64,000 nucleotides of DNA, taken from positions 21,224-85,223 of the forward strand of contig NW_026971634.1 of the NCBI RefSeq assembly GCF_963678635.1, given 5' to 3'. Position 1 is the stretch's first letter. Each line of letters starts with the position of its first letter. The position numbers were made by a program, and so were the translations under genes. Shown here piece after piece: positions 11,084 to 24,829 of the stretch. The notes below the pieces were generated by a model. It ran no database searches and had not been told where the DNA came from. It saw nothing but the letters and a program-made list of their open reading frames with translations. This stretch comes from Symsagittifera roscoffensis (lineage: Eukaryota > Xenacoelomorpha > Acoela > Convolutidae).

Positions 11084-14000
11084 AGTTGCATCTTTGTGCT
11101 CGTTTTTTTCCATAAAGCTTTGTTCATGCTCAAAAAAATAAGAAATTGCCACTTGAAAAAAGCGAACCTAGATTTTTGATTTTTTTAATAATCAAGTTAT
11201 GTATGGAGTCGAATTTTTACATTTTTCATGTAAAAAAGTTAACGAAAACGGACTTTACTAAAAACTTCATACCTGGAGCGTGTGATTGCTTGAAATATGT
11301 GGAGCGTGTGATTGCTTGAAAGCAACTCTGCTAGATGTTTTGTTTAAATGAACAAACTTTTGCTGAACAATTTACTAGAACACAAGATTTTTGCTCAAAT
11401 GTATGGGCAAAGACGATAAACAACTTATTAAAGGTTTTTTAACGCTACTTTTTGGACTTTCTTCGTTTTTTATTCTTTTTTTTTCATGGGTCGTTTTCCG
11501 CATATTTACAGTCGGTATATTATGCAGATTATGTTTTTTCTTTCTTTCTTTATATATATAGAATAGTTTTTAAAATACGTATTTTTTAGTTGAGTTTATC
11601 CTTACCAATCTAGGAGACCCTAGCTCTCAAATTCTTTGAGGAAGCGCATGGAAACTTTTGATTGCTTAAAAGCAATTCTTCTCGAAATATTGTTTCTTTG
11701 GGCAGCTTTTTTCTCGTTCTGAACAATTTACTCGAACACAAACTTTTTGCTCAACTTTATGGACAAAGACAATGAAAAGTAGAACAGGAAATGTTAAACC
11801 CTACTTTTTGGATTTTCCGAGTTTTTTATTCTTTCTTCTGCCTTTTCTTGGGTCTTTTTACGCGTATTTACACTCGGTGCCAGTAACCATCAAACGCGCA
11901 ATCGCGACATTTGAAACCTCAATCCCCGACGCTATGTCTGCAAGAGTTTCGAATGAACAATTTTATCTGAACAACTCTTAAAGGTTTTTCATTTTTTAAA
12001 TATTTTTTTCTTTATAGCTTCAGCTTATACTAAACAGTTTTGCTTGTTGACCATACTTTCAGCAAAGTACAGTTTATACATATGTACACAAGTCTGGGGC
12101 TCAAAAAATTCTATAATGAATCAATTCTGCAAGAAATTTCGATTTAAATTTATTCAGCCTTTTAGACAGTCTTACAGAAACTCATTATCGCAGTTTTCAC
12201 CGTCATCGACAAAGCTTTCAAATTTTGTTAGATTCTGCTTTTCCAATGAAAACAATTTTGGAACAAAATCTTTTTTGATTATGCAAAGGACACTTTCCGC
12301 GTATGAATTGTAGTTATTTCATTGCACTTTTGTCATGATTGTTTGCAAAAGCTGCTTTGAAGAAATCTGATACTTTCGACAATTTGTTGCATGGTTGTAA
12401 CTGGAGCTTGTGCATAGACAACCTCTAGTTGATTTTCTGCCTTTCTTGTACATTTTAAAAACTATAGGACACGTTTTTGTGCAACCAAATCGATTTTTTC
12501 CCTCGAAGTAGTTTTCAGCTACCTTAAACAGATTCAGTTTTTTCTTCTTTCTTTAGACGGATACAATACTTTTTAAGATAAGTTTATGCTGTCTTTTTGG
12601 CCCATTTTAAAAAAGGTTTTGTGGAGCCAAATAATTTTTGCGCGTATTTGCGCAATGTCAAAAATCATCTTGATTTTCACAAACTCGAACAAGGTTTCAG
12701 CCATATTATACAGATTAAAATTTTCCTTCTTTCTATACATAGATGGAATAGTTTTAACATACGTAAAATTCAGTTGAGTTCATCTTTACCAACCTGGGAG
12801 ACCCTAGATCTCAGATTCTCTAAGGAATCACATGGAAACTCTTGATTGCTTGAAAGCAACTCTACTAAAAGTATGATTTCTTTGTGCAACTTTTTGCTGA
12901 ACAATTTACCCGGACTCATGATTTTTGCTCAATTTCTTGGGTAAAGACAATGAAAAATTGAAAAAAAATTGTTTAGTGCCACTTTTTGGCTTTTCCGCGT
13001 TTTTTTCTTCTGTTTTTATTCCTTTTCATGTGCGTTTTCTCAGTATTTAAACTCAGTGCAACTTACGATCAGGCGCGCGATCTCGACCCTTAAAACGTCA
13101 ACATAGGTTGCAAACCTCAATCCCCGACGCTATATATGCAAGAGATTCGAATGAAGAAATTTATCTGAAAATAGTTTTCCACACTTTTCTGAACAATTTT
13201 TCTTAATATCTTCAGCTCATCCTAAACAGTTGGGTTTGTTGACCGTGCTTTCAACGAATTACACTTTTTTGCATATAAAAACTTTTATGGGTCTCAAATA
13301 AGTTCTATGATGAATCATTTTTGCGAAAATTTTCAATTTAAATTTATTTAGCCTTCTAGGCAGTTTTTGAGAAACGCATTATCGCAGTTTTCGTTGTCAA
13401 TGACAAATCTTTGAAGCTTGTGCGATTCTGCCTGTTCAAATAAAACAGTTTTGGCACAAAATTTTTTATGAAAATGAAAAAGACAATTCCCGCGCATGGA
13501 TTCTAGACAATTTGAATCATGGTTGTAACTGAAACTTGTGCATCGACGACCTCTAGTGGTTTTTTTTTGCTTTTGCCCATTAAACGATTTTGTGGAGCCA
13601 AATAATTTTTACGCGTGTTTGCGCAATGTAAAAAAAACGTCTTAATTTTTTTAAACTCGAAAAAAATTTTAGCAAATTTATACAGGTTAATTAATTTTTG
13701 CGCGTGCTTGCGCAATGTCAAAAAACATCTTGATTTTTTCAAACTCAAAAAATGTATCAGCCATATTATACAGATTAAGTTTTTTCGTCTTTTCTTTACA
13801 AAGATAGAATAGTTTTAACATACATATTTTTCAGTTGAGTTCACTTTTAACAATCTTGGAGACCCTAGATCTCAGATTCTTTAAGAAAACACATAAAAAC
13901 TTTTGATTGCTTAAAAGCAACTTTCCTAGAAGTATTATTTCCTTGTGCAGTTTTTCGCTGAACAAGTTACCCGGACTCTAGATTTGTGCTAAATTTTATG

Positions 14001-17000
14001 GACAAAGACAATGAAAAACGGAAAAGAAATTGTTTAGCGCCACTTTTTGGATTTTCTTCTGTTTTTATGCCTTTTCATGGGCATTTTTCCGCGTATTTAA
14101 ACTCAGTGCAACTCACGATCAGGCGCGCGATCTCGACCCTTGAAACCTCAACAAAGGTTGCAAACCTCAATCCCCGACGCTATATATGCAAGAGATTCGA
14201 GTAAAGAAATTTATCTGAAAATAGTTTTCCACTTTTCTGAACAATTTTTCTTAATAACTTCAGCTTATCTTAAACAGTTGGGTTTGTTGACCGTGCTTTC
14301 AACGAATTACAATTTTTGCATAGAAAAACATTTATGGGTCTCAAAAATAATATATAATGAATCGTTTTTGCGACAAATTTTGATTTAAATTTATTTAGCC
14401 TTCTAGGCAGTTTTAGAGAGACGCATTATTGCACTTTTCGTTGTCAATAATGACAAAACTTTGAAACTTGTGCGATTCTGCCTTTTCAAATAAAACAGTT
14501 TTGGAACAATTTTTTTTTTAAATGCAAGAGACAATTCCCGCGCATGGATTCTAGTTATATAACTGCAATTTTGTCATGATCAAGTGTAAAAACTGCGTTG
14601 AAATGTTCAGATACTTTGATGTTATGAATCGTGGTTGTAACTACAATTTGTGCATCGACAACATCTAAAGGATTTTTTTTGACTTTTTTGCCCAATTAAA
14701 AAAAGATATGACACGTTTTTGTGCAGCCAAATAAATTTTGCACGTGTTTGCGCAATGTCAAAAAAACATGATGATTTTATTTTACTCGAAATAGATTTCA
14801 TCTATATTGATCAGATTAGGCTTTTCTTATTCAATATGAATTAAATAGGTTTTAAGATAAATTTTTGGTTGTCTTTTCTAATTGAGTATGCCCTTACCAA
14901 TCTGAGAGACCCGAGATCTCACATTCATTAAGGAAGCGCATGGAAACTTTTGTTTGCTTGAAAGCAACTCCTTTAGGTTTATTGTTCTTTTGTGCAGCTT
15001 TCTTGCTGAATAATTTTTTAAGACACAAGATTTTTGCTCAACTTTATGGACAACGACAATGAAAAACTGAACAGAAATGGTTTCGCGCTTCTTTTTAGAC
15101 TTTTGCGTTTTTTTTCTTTCTATTTTCTACCTATTCATTGGGCTTTTTTGACAAAAGGAATCATGGTTGCAACTGAAACTTAGACATTGACCACCTCCAC
15201 TGATTTTTTTGCCATTTCGGTCCATTTCAAAAAAAGATACGACGCGTTTTTGTTTAGCCAAGCAATTTTTGTGCGTGTTTGCCGAACGTCAAAGAAACAT
15301 CGTCCTTTTTTTACTCAGAAACTCGAAAAAAATTTCAGCCAGATTAATCAAATTAACTTTTTTCTTTGTTTGGAAACAATAGTTTTTAAGATACAATTTT
15401 TGTGTTATTTGTTAATTGAGTTTGTCTTTACCAATCTTGGAGACCCTAGATCTCAGATTTTTAAGGTAGCACATGGAAAATTTTGATTGAAAGCAACTCT
15501 CCTAGATTCGAATAAAGAAATACATCTGAAAATTGTTTTCCACACTTTTCCGAACAATTTTTTTTAATAGCTTCAGCTTATCTTAAACAGTTGGGTTTGT
15601 TGACCGTGCTTTCAATTAAGAACATTTTTTGGATATATCAACATTTCTAGGTCTCATAAAAGTTCTATAATGAATCATATTTGCGAGAAATTTCGACATA
15701 AAACTTTTTAGCCTTCTAGGCAAATTTGTAGAAATGCATTATCGCAGTTAAAGATATCTTTAACAAAATATTTGATACTAAGAAAAAAATGGTAAGATAC
15801 TATTTTTCAAATAACACAGTTTTGGAACAAATCAGTTTTTGATAATGCAAACGAAATCTTCCGTTCATGAGTTCTAGTTATTTTATTGCACTTTTGTCAT
15901 GATTGTTTGCAAAAGCTACGTTGAAGAAATCTGATACTTTCGTCAATTTGAAGCACGGTTCTTACTGGAACTTGTGCATCGACAACATCTAATGAATTTT
16001 TTTGATTTTTTGGCCCAATTAAGAGAAGATGTGACACGTTTTTTTTCAGTCAAATAAATTTTGCGCAATGTCAAAAAAAACATGATGATTTTATTTTACT
16101 CGAAATAGGTTTCATCTATATTGAACAGATTAATTTTTTTTAATGAATAAAGTGGTTATTAAAAATATTTTTTTGGTTGTCTTTTTTAATTGAGTATGAC
16201 GTTACCAATCTGGGAGACCCTAGATCTCAGATTCTTCAAGGAAGCGCAAGGAAACTTTCGATTGCTTGAAAGCAACTCGTCTAGGTGTATTATTCTTTTG
16301 TGCAGCTTTCTTACTGAACATTTACTCGGACACAATGTTTTCGCTCAATTTTATGGGCAAAGACAATGAAAAACTGAACAGAAATTGTTTAGCGGTACTT
16401 TTTAGACTTTCCGCGTTTTTTTTTCTTGCAATTTTCTGCCTTTTCATGCTTTTTCCGCGTATTTAAACCCACTGCGACTAATGATGAGGCGCTTGACCGC
16501 GACCCTTAAAACCTCAACATAGATTGCAAACCTCGATCCCCGACGCTATATATGCAAGAGATTTGAATTAAGAAAATTATCTGGAAATGTTTTTTCACAT
16601 TTTTCTGAACAATTCTTCTAAATATATTCAGCTTATCCTAAACAGTTAGGCTTGTTGACCGTGTTTTCATTGACGAACGTTTTATGGACAATTCTGGGCC
16701 TCAAAAAAATTCTATAATGGATCATTTTTGCGACAGACTTCGATACAAATGTATTCAATCTTCTAGGCAGTTTTAGAGAAACGCAATATCGCAGTTATCG
16801 TTGTCGTTAACAAAAATGTTGATACTTGTAAGATTCTGCCTCTTCAAATAAAACAATTTGGAAATAAACAGGTTTTTATTAATGCAAAAGAAAATTTCCC
16901 CGCACGAATTTTAGTTGCTTTACTGCGCTTTTGTCATGATTGTTTGCAAAAGCTGCAATAAAAGTTTTGGATTTTTTGACAAAAGGAATCATGGTTGCAA

Positions 17001-17522
17001 CTGAAACATAGACATTGACCACCTCCACTGATTTTTTTTTGCCATTTCCGTCTATTTCAAAAAAAGATACGACGCGTTTTTGTTTAGCCCAGCAATTTTT
17101 TTGCGTGTTTGCGGAACGTCAAAGAAACCTCGTCCTTTTTTTACTCGGAAACTCGAAAAAGGTTTCAGCCAGATTAATTACATTAACTTTTTTCTTTATT
17201 TGGAAACAATAGTTTTTAAGATACAAATTTTGTAACATTTGTTAATTGAGTTTATCTTTACCAATCATGCAGACCCTAGATCTCAGATTTTTAAGGTAGC
17301 ACATGGAAAATTTTGATTGAAAGCAACTCTCCTAGATTCGAATAAAGAAATTCATCTGAAAATTGTTTTTCACACTTTTCGGAACAATTTTTCTTAATAT
17401 CTTCAGCTTATCTTAAAAAGTTGGGTTTGTTGACCGTGCTTTCAACGAATTACATTTTTTGCATATAAAAACATTTATGGGTCTCAAAAAAAATCTATAA
17501 TGAATCATTTTTGCGACAAATT
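11084..17522. repeat. Repeat-family block 2 of copy A
   Basis: Several units of the intronic family lie in direct orientation. TCCCCGACGCTATRTNTGC landmarks fall at about 11922, 13123, 14170 and 16536, a spacing of 1.05 to 2.37 kb, so units are not uniform. Its first part repeats block 1. Near 13690 copy A lacks 96 bp present in copy B, between short TTAAT direct repeats. The block stops in mid-unit at 17522. Short frames starting MLNFM or MLNFL recur in the units and are treated as repeat sequence, not genes. Confidence 0.85.
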
Positions 17523-17640
17523 CTTATCAAGCTTGGATCGAGGTGGTCCAAATATGCCGATTTTTGGTCGAGTCGACCGAAACGTAAACCGCAGACGTCG
17601 ACCCGGGTACCGAAATACTATAAGAGTTCCATTTTTTCCT
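17523..17640. other. GC-rich junction at the end of duplication copy A
   Basis: The repeat unit is cut after GCGACAAATT, and the next roughly 110 bp are far richer in G and C than anything around them. They contain AAGCTT, two GTCGAC, and overlapping GACGTC, GTCGAC, CCCGGG and GGTACC sites at about 17594-17614. This resembles a cloning polylinker. It also resembles the TCGACC-rich inverted-repeat element nearby (both contain CGACCCGG). The sequence alone does not decide between cloning or assembly junction and natural breakpoint filler. Confidence 0.5.
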
Positions 17641-17678
17641 ATCTTTATCAAAGAGGTAAATTAAAGTCTCTTTTTCAG

Positions 17679-17750
17679 GTCCTGGGCGTGGTGTTGCTGT
17701 CTGTGCAGCTGTACGTGTTCATTAGATGGAACTTCGCTGAAATAGTGGAG
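17679..17750 (+). CDS. Tetraspanin exon for the end of TM1 and small loop
   Basis: A 72-bp exon of 24 codons, phase 0 at both ends, follows a CTCTTTTTCAG acceptor and precedes the donor GTAGGA at 17751. It encodes VLGVVLLSVQLYVFIRW then NFAEIVE. The hydrophobic run is the second half of TM1, and the short polar part fits the small extracellular loop, where tetraspanins often read as a hydrophobic stretch, a basic or aromatic residue, then a short acidic helix. It joins the TM2 exon of copy B (22182) in frame across a 4.4-kb intron. Only one copy is visible. If the duplicated unit includes it, its twin would lie several hundred bases upstream of this window. The acceptor fits an upstream exon ending in phase 0. 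Confidence 0.8.
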
Positions 17751-18520
17751 GTAGGATACAGAAGTAATATATCTTATAACTAACTTCACAGTGTAACTGA
17801 ACTTCGCAACTCTGGGTGAGGCGATCATGTGAATATCTCTGCAATGATGATAACTAGAACTTGAGGGTCGCATTTTTGAATCCAGGAGAGGCGGAGCCAT
17901 AAGCAAATATTTTGTAGCTACGTGCCCAGCTAAACCTGGAGTTAACTGTTTGATATATTTTAGATTCTTTTACTGATGCGGGATGACATCCGTAATTTTC
18001 AAAATTTTAAAAAGTTTTTTTAACCAAAAACTTCAGTTGTTACTCCATTAAAACAAGCGATTAACCGCTTATGTAGGGGATATACATATTAAATCTAGTA
18101 TCCGTTCTTTCAAACGAAACGAAATTTGGTTGGGGAGATGATTTCTCTCACAACATGTTCTTTTGAACCAACCAGTAACCTGTTTTTTCGAATGAACGCT
18201 AAATCTCAGTATTGCCAGGATATTTTTGGATAAGTGAAATTATTGGCTAAAACTGGGAAACCGCTGAAAAGTTCAGATATTGGAAATTTCCCTCGGACAT
18301 AAGACAAAGTTTGAAGATTCGCCGCTTCTTCAGGAAAAATAGTTGCAACCGGTCCCTTAGATTGAATAATTAATCTCTCGGATATCTTCTGAGAAAAGTC
18401 AACAAATTCGAAAAAACGGTCACATAGAACATGAAACTTGACTTTTCTGATGGCTATAATTTTTTTCTACAGAGAATATGGAGTAACGGCTTGCAGCAAG
18501 AAAACCACAACCTGTTCGTG
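17751..18520. other. Intron between TM1 exon and the copy B homology
   Basis: AT-rich intron with no recognised gene. Most of it (17751-18180) has no counterpart in this window, since the matching part of copy A would lie before position 1. The stretch 18198-18520 is present here but missing at the matching place in copy A, consistent with a deletion of about 330 bp there. Confidence 0.5.
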
Positions 18521-19575
18521 AACAGCATAATAGTTTTCGGGAAAAGTCATAAAATTTCCAAAAAAGCGGTTTCCATGTCTTTACTTGTTTTTTATTGAAC
18601 CCAAAATCTCATAGTTTGGTAGTTTTTAGTTTTTTACTAAAAAATCTAAAAATACGGTTCAAACACTCCTCCACCGATTTATTCGAAGGGTACTGTAAAA
18701 AGAGAATAATGGATTATGCAGGCTCACAGGAAAGTGGGCGGTCATTTCAGTGATACCAATTTTTTTACAAACCGGTGAAACCGTTTCTTCGAAAAATTTG
18801 GAGAAAAGATAAAACACTTTTCAAAACGTTTCAAAAGAAGTGAAAAAAAAAACTAAATTCCTCACCAAATTTTCACAATATCAATTTTATCAAACCGCAG
18901 TCTTTTAATTTTTTACCGCAGTTGCTTTTATCAAAAAATTCTTTTTTCATTAGATTCTGCTTGGAATACTTGACTGAAATACACGGAACTTTGATTAAAA
19001 GACTCAATGCGTCTAAGTGAAAACTAAGGATTTTTTTGAGCAGTTATTAATGTTGTTTTTTGTAATTCATGTAATTTAAAAATCTTAAATTCAAATTGAA
19101 AATTTGCGGAACAAATTTGCGGAGGAAGAAATAGGATGCTAAACTTTTAACTTAAAATGTGAATATCAAAATCGATCTTCCGTAGATTTTAGTCCTGTTT
19201 TCCGAGAAATATAAAACTACAAACATTTGAATAATATACAACTACTATAAAATTATTAGTTATAACATATTTTCATTTCGTGGCTGTACCACTGCTGAAA
19301 CCCAAAATGCGAACCAAAAAAAAATTTAAATTTTTTCGAAAGTATCTTGATTATGGGTTCATCGGTTTTTTCACTATTGCAGTAATGTAGCACTAATGCC
19401 CACTAGAAATTCTGAATTTCTGAAGGAACTGAAACAGTCGATGAACCCATATTCAAGTTATGTTACCTATTCTTATTTCTTCTAAACTACAAAACAATGA
19501 GTTCAATTTTGTAGCTGAGTCACATTTTAATTACCTTCAATAATTAAGAAACATTTAGATGAAGGAAGAGTCCCT

Positions 19576-20358
19576 GGATCGTGGAGTTCACTTAATATTT
19601 CGACCATCTCGATCAAACATCGGTATATTTTGACCGTGCTCGACCAAAATTTGATAAGTTTCGATTGTGCTCGACCGAAAAAATTGCGCTCGACCGTGCT
19701 CGAGGCAAGCAAGATATGTTTCGACCGAGCTCGACCGAATTGGGGCATGTTTTGACTTTCAAACAACATGAGTTATCCTGAAACGTAATAAATTATGCTT
19801 TTCGGCTATGATCTTTTGAGGCTTTTCTATCAGAATGAAAAGATTAGATTTATAGGCGGTTTAAATTCTTTGTAGATATGAACTATTTTTGAGTTATTTT
19901 TTCCATCTTTTGGAAGACTGGTTTGCCATCTGTTTCGATAATGTTTAAAAAAATATGTTGATATTTGAAAAAAAAATACTTTTTGACTTCGAATTACAGC
20001 GGAACAATAGATATGTTATACCGTCCTCGACCGTGCTCGATTGTGCTCGAGGTATGTTTCGACCGTGCTCGAAGTATGTTTCGACCGCGCTCAAAGTATG
20101 TTTTGACTGTGCTCCAGTTATGCTTTGACCGTGCTCGAGGTAAGTTTCGACCGTGCTCAAGGTATGTTTCGACCGTGCTCGAGGCATGTTTTGACCATGC
20201 TCGACTGTGCTTGACAGTTCTCGACTGTGCTCAGCCGTGCTCGAGGTATATTTTGAGATTGTGCTTGAACCAAACCCCTGTTTTGACTATTGTTATCGGT
20301 CGAGCACTGAAATGGGCTCGAACTTGGAAGTTTAAATATAAAGTGAGCACCTCGACCC
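19576..20358. mobile_element. Inverted-repeat (MITE-like) element with internal minisatellite, copy B
   Basis: Counterpart of the element at 1141-1924 and about the same length. The right inverted repeat is intact (through CACCTCGACCC at 20358). The left one at 19576-19600 has several substitutions, so the terminal match is weaker than in copy A. The internal minisatellite is also present but differs in individual units, showing independent drift since duplication. Confidence 0.65.
20012..20262. repeat. 22-bp minisatellite, copy B
   Basis: Same 22-bp unit as at 1568-1836, with about ten imperfect units. Several units differ in sequence from copy A, while flanking sequence aligns well. Confidence 0.82.
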
Positions 20359-22181
20359 GGTTCAACACTGTCAACTTTCATTGAATAGTTTTTGTGTTTC
20401 AAAATTTAAACACAATGTACCGCTTACAACAGTTTCAGGATCAAGGTAACTACCCCACCTCACTTTGCGTAGGGGAGGATTTGTTTCAAGGTACAAAATT
20501 TGCATATCCTGAACCGTTTAAATTTTTCTTTTAGGACGAGAAATTGTATATACATCTCGCTATAGCCTTTCGTTTGTCTTTCCAACTTTTCAAACCACAT
20601 TTTCTCAAAAATGAAAAATTTTGGAGCTGAAAATTGAGTTTTCTTAAGATAGTGAAAAGTAAATACAGTATTTGAAACTTTTCATTAACTTGGGTACCTA
20701 AATAAATAAATAATTACCAGAAAAAAAACGAAGAATGTTTTAGAGTCAGTGGTTATAACAGTTTCTGTGCAGTTTAGCCTCATTAGCTAGTTAGAACTAA
20801 ACACGTGTAAACTTCAAAAGAGTTTATTACTAAATACAGGGTTGATCTCTTATCATTCAGTTCTGCGAAAAATAATTGGTTATTATACGATTCCTACCTT
20901 GAGTGTATAAAAAAAAAAGTTGTCATAGAAACTTTGAATGTGAAAACTGTATGATAAACATTTTCTATATGGCTAGAAAAACGTTCGAATTGAAAAATCC
21001 AAAATTCAGTGTACATTTTTTTTCTGTTTTATTGCAAAAGCATCTCCATGCTCAAACAAACAATTTCCAAATCAACAACTTGCATACAAAATGTTGTGCA
21101 TTTTTCTCCAGATTGAGTTTCTCGTAGAAATGATCACAAGTGAAAAAACTTTTTTGTGTGAACCGAAATTTTTATTGTCAACGTTTCATATGACAAGATT
21201 AATTTCTTTCTGTGAAACAAAGAAAGCCACAAAACTTAAACACTAAGGTTTTTTAGAGTAAAGTTTTCTATCCATTTATAAAAGGTTATATTTCCAGATA
21301 TATTTTGGGTGAAATTATTAGTATAACTTTGTTGCAAGTCTTCCAATGCAGCTCACATGATTTTTGCCCTAAAATATTTATGTGTTTCTAAAATGAAAAC
21401 TCTTGTAATTGGGTTTTTTGACAAAACATGAAAATCAAAGCGAAACTCGATTTTTTATGGAAATAAACTTAACATACAATTTTCATTTAAAAAGTGGTAA
21501 TCATTTATTTTCCATTCATGAAAAATTCTTATTGTAAAGTTATCATATATTTTCCGTGCGTACATTTTTCTTAATGTAAAAACTGTATGACAAGCTTCAA
21601 CCGGGGTGCTTTAGAAAAAATGAGTTTTTTCAAATTATAAAATATTTTTCAAAGCACTGAAACTGCTTACATTTTCAATTTTTATGATTTTGCAGAAAAC
21701 CACACCTTTTGTTAGTGCTTCATTTTTCAACTACTGCCTACTGCAATTAAATGCAATAAAAATTACCAAATATTAAATGACAATTTTTTTTTTTTAAAAA
21801 AGTGAATGTTAAACAAAAAAAAACTGGCTCACCAGGCTGTACGACTCCAGGATGAAGTACGCCAGGATAGCAATAAAAGAAGCATGTTCAACAGAACAAT
21901 TAACTCCCGATAGCTAGTTTTTAACCTGCAATATTGTTCAATATTTCAAAACATAACAAGAAAGCGGAATTTACAAAAAATAATAAAAACGATAAAAGAA
22001 AATCTAAAGAAATATAGTTTTTTTAAATATTTTTTTTTGTGAAAACAGTACTCCTAACCCGTGCTTCAAACCAGCTATTGTTGTTATAATACCTGATACC
22101 ACAAAAGTGCAAGCTTTATTGTCAATCTGCCATTATTTAAAAAACAATCAATAGCATTCTCTCCCCTTTTTTTCTGTGCAG
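20359..22181. other. Intron upstream of TM2 exon, copy B
   Basis: AT-rich intron homologous to 1925-3703 but with many substitutions and small indels. For example, about 24 bp near 20937-20960 are absent from copy A. The islet at 21822-21871 corresponds to 3346-3395. The end is a pyrimidine tract and TGTGCAG before the TM2 exon. No other gene is seen. Confidence 0.6.
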
Positions 22182-22310
22182 GTAGTGAGTGGAACTGGAT
22201 CCATTGCCATCGCCCTCTACATCACTCTGGGTCTCTCCTGTGCACTCGTTCTATTCAGTCTTGTAGGCCTGTGTGGTGTCTGCAGACGAAGCTTCGGCTG
22301 CCTTTCCACC
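22182..22310 (+). CDS. Tetraspanin exon for TM2, copy B
   Basis: A 129-bp exon of 43 codons, phase 0 to 0, following TTTCTGTGCAG and preceding GTTAGA. It encodes TM2, with the glycine- and cysteine-rich end GLCGVCRRSFGCLST. It differs from the copy A exon by one base (22260 is C, giving Leu instead of Ile). It lies downstream of the TM1 exon at 17679 and upstream of the TM3 exon at 22848, so it is the copy in the correct linear order for a complete transcript. The joined peptide around the upstream junction reads NFAEIVE then VVSGTGS. GC-rich codons contrast with the AT-rich flanks, as expected for constrained coding sequence in a decaying intron. Confidence 0.9.
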
Positions 22311-22847
22311 GTTAGATCAAACTTGATATTCTAATATTATCTTCTAAATTTTATAAAACTGGTGTTTGAGCTCGTCGAACTTAAGAATAATGAAAAAAAA
22401 AATAAAACAAAAAATAAAAAGATCGTCATAATAAAAAAAACTTCGAAACTTAGTGATTCGATTCTACAGATTTGAGATACTAAAGTTAAATTTTTCTTCA
22501 TCAACGTCTTTTTTTTTCTGCGCAACAAAAATGATTAATTGAGCTCTGCCAAAACAATAAGAAGAACCCTATTTCGTCAAACTTTTTAGAACGGAAGGCA
22601 ATCTATTCTTCTGCGTCTATTTTTGTTACTACTGACTACTTTGTAGTAAAAAAAATTGAGCTGCACCAAATTTGCGTTTTTTTAGAAACATTCACAGTAA
22701 CATACATTTTTTAAGCTTCGAAAGTCAATTTGATTTTCTCAGCAAAATGATTAAACTGAATAATATGATAACAGCTTACTTTGCTTTATACTTGTACAAC
22801 TGTACAACAATCGGCTTTTAGTTTTAATTTAAATTATTAATCTTTAG

Positions 22848-22977
22848 TTCGCCCTATTCCTCGGGTTGTCCATTGTGCTTCTGGTAGCACTGGTTGGCTG
22901 TTTCTTCGCCTATAGAGATGTCGTTGACGAGCATGGCAAAACTGAGATGATGGACTCCATGATCAACTACTACCAAG
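22848..22977 (+). CDS. Tetraspanin exon for TM3 and start of large loop, copy B
   Basis: A 130-bp exon from the acceptor ATCTTTAG to the donor GTCAGT. It encodes FALFLGLSIVLLVALVGC and FFAYRD (TM3) and the first 20 or so residues of the large extracellular loop. It starts in phase 0 and leaves one base, which pairs with the loop exon 38.4 kb downstream. The peptide matches copy A. The preceding intron is 537 bp. The following intron contains the rest of copy B and all the repeats up to 61389, making it one of the largest structures in the window. Confidence 0.9.
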
Positions 22978-24829
22978 GTCAGTAGAGTTTACTCGTTTCT
23001 TTTTTCTATGGTGTGAAAGGAGTCGTAGCATGACGACTCGCAACAAACGACAACTCGCAAACAGACAACTCGTATGACGTAGCAATTAGCAATTACGAAA
23101 ATACAAAAAGTCCGCTAACTCGCAACACACTTGGAATCTCCCAATTATCCCTGGCACTAACTGAATTCAAAATATTTGATATGTGAAGATCAGGGTCTTT
23201 TTGTTCAGTTAAAACCGAAAATTGAGTTCGAAACCTCAATTGAATCATTTCAAGAATCGCTCTCAATTATAACCATTGTTCTTTTAAATTGAACCATTTT
23301 AAACCTGATCTTTAAATCTGAAAAAAAATGATAAAGTTTGAATTGATAAAAAGTGCAGGATAACAATTTGGATATGCTCAAAAAGATCTTGCAGATCGCA
23401 TGGGAAAGTTTGTTTGAGGAGAAACTTAGAATAATTTATAATCAATTTTGATTCAAGAACAAGTAGTTTAAACGTAACTTTTCTGCACGTATCTTGATTT
23501 TTTTTATTAAATTTCCTATTTCAATTTTCAAAAATTATGTTTAAAAAGATAAAGACTGTTAACTTGTCCAAAAAGTTTTATTTTTATAAGAAAAATAAAG
23601 CAAAGAGCACAAAACACGCAAGATTATTCGCGGTCTAGTTATTATAAGCAATCGAGCATCGTGTCTAAAAGGTGGGTTGCAAACATGTCTAATTTGATGC
23701 AGGATTTTAGAGCGATTCAATATGAAGATGCTATAAAGCGGTGCCTTGGGGGACATCGCATTTCTCTTGGATTTTCAGTCAAATCTAAAGGGTTGAGTTT
23801 TATGACTAATGACCTCGTGTTATGCTTTTGCCTCCTTTGAAGGTTGACCTTCATCAATTTAATGAGTTCAAATCCATGCTGTTATGAATAACAGCGTACT
23901 TCCAGTGATACATTTTTAAAAATATAATCCAAAAAATCAACAGCGAACCCAACAGGCATTTTGCCTTCCACCTGAATTTAAACCACTACTAGAGCCTTCA
24001 GAAGTTGCAACTGGTTTCGAGAAAGATTTTTTTCTGGCTCCAATATAGAGTTTCTCACAACGTCTGTAAAAGAGAGTTCTTCCACATTTTGCTTAGGCAC
24101 ATTCGCAAAAAAAAAACATCTTGGAATCAAACTTGGTGTTTAAACTCAGGTCGGAGAAGAAGTAACGAAAGAAACCGTTCATTTAACAGGCTCTCGTTTC
24201 AGGGAGCGTATTGAGGCTGGCACTAGAAGCTTGAACGCCACAACTACTGAGACTGTGCAGCTCAAGCTATATCTCAAATATGTGTGCTTTTGGTTCGACC
24301 AAAACTGTTTATCACATTTTTTCATGTTTTTAAAATCGTTTTTTAAAATTTTTTATACAATTTAATACCTATAGAAGAATGCAAAACTTTTTTTTGCAAA
24401 CATTTTTCCATATACGGATATTTTATTTTTTGCAGAGCTAAAAAAACTCACAAGTAGCATTTTCCGTGAACAGAAAATCGAGTTTTTCGTAATTCGTTAG
24501 TGTTCTGTCTGCAAGCACAGTAACCACAGCGCAAAGGTTATCTCATAATAAAAAGCTCATGTGCAGTTTGATGGCATGAGTTGCACAGATAAACGGCATT
24601 TGAAGAATCACCAAGGAATTGTTGTTTTGACTTGACAAGGACAAAAAACTTATTCGTTCCTATATGGCAATCTTCTTTTAAAATAATTGTAGTATTTAAA
24701 AACTGTGACCTGTAATCTGATAGTCTTACATATAATCAAGCATATAACAACAAAAAAATGAAACTGCGTTCTACCCAAGATCCAAAATTAAAAAGGTCGT
24801 TTTTTTGGGAATAATTTCAGTTGGGTCTA

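Larger units (their letters stand above)
1..17522. repeat. Segmental duplication, copy A
   Basis: This block matches the copy B block in the same order and orientation: inverted-repeat element, TM2 exon, TM3 exon, repeat array, retrotransposon relic, repeat array. The offset runs from 18435 to 18526 and changes only at indels. Homology reaches the left edge: positions 1-17 resemble 18181-18197, followed by about 330 bp missing relative to copy B. Copy A therefore probably continues upstream of the window. It ends at 17522 inside a repeat unit, where copy B continues with normal repeat sequence. Positions 1-3780 differ from copy B by several percent, and the rest is nearly identical. Confidence 0.93.
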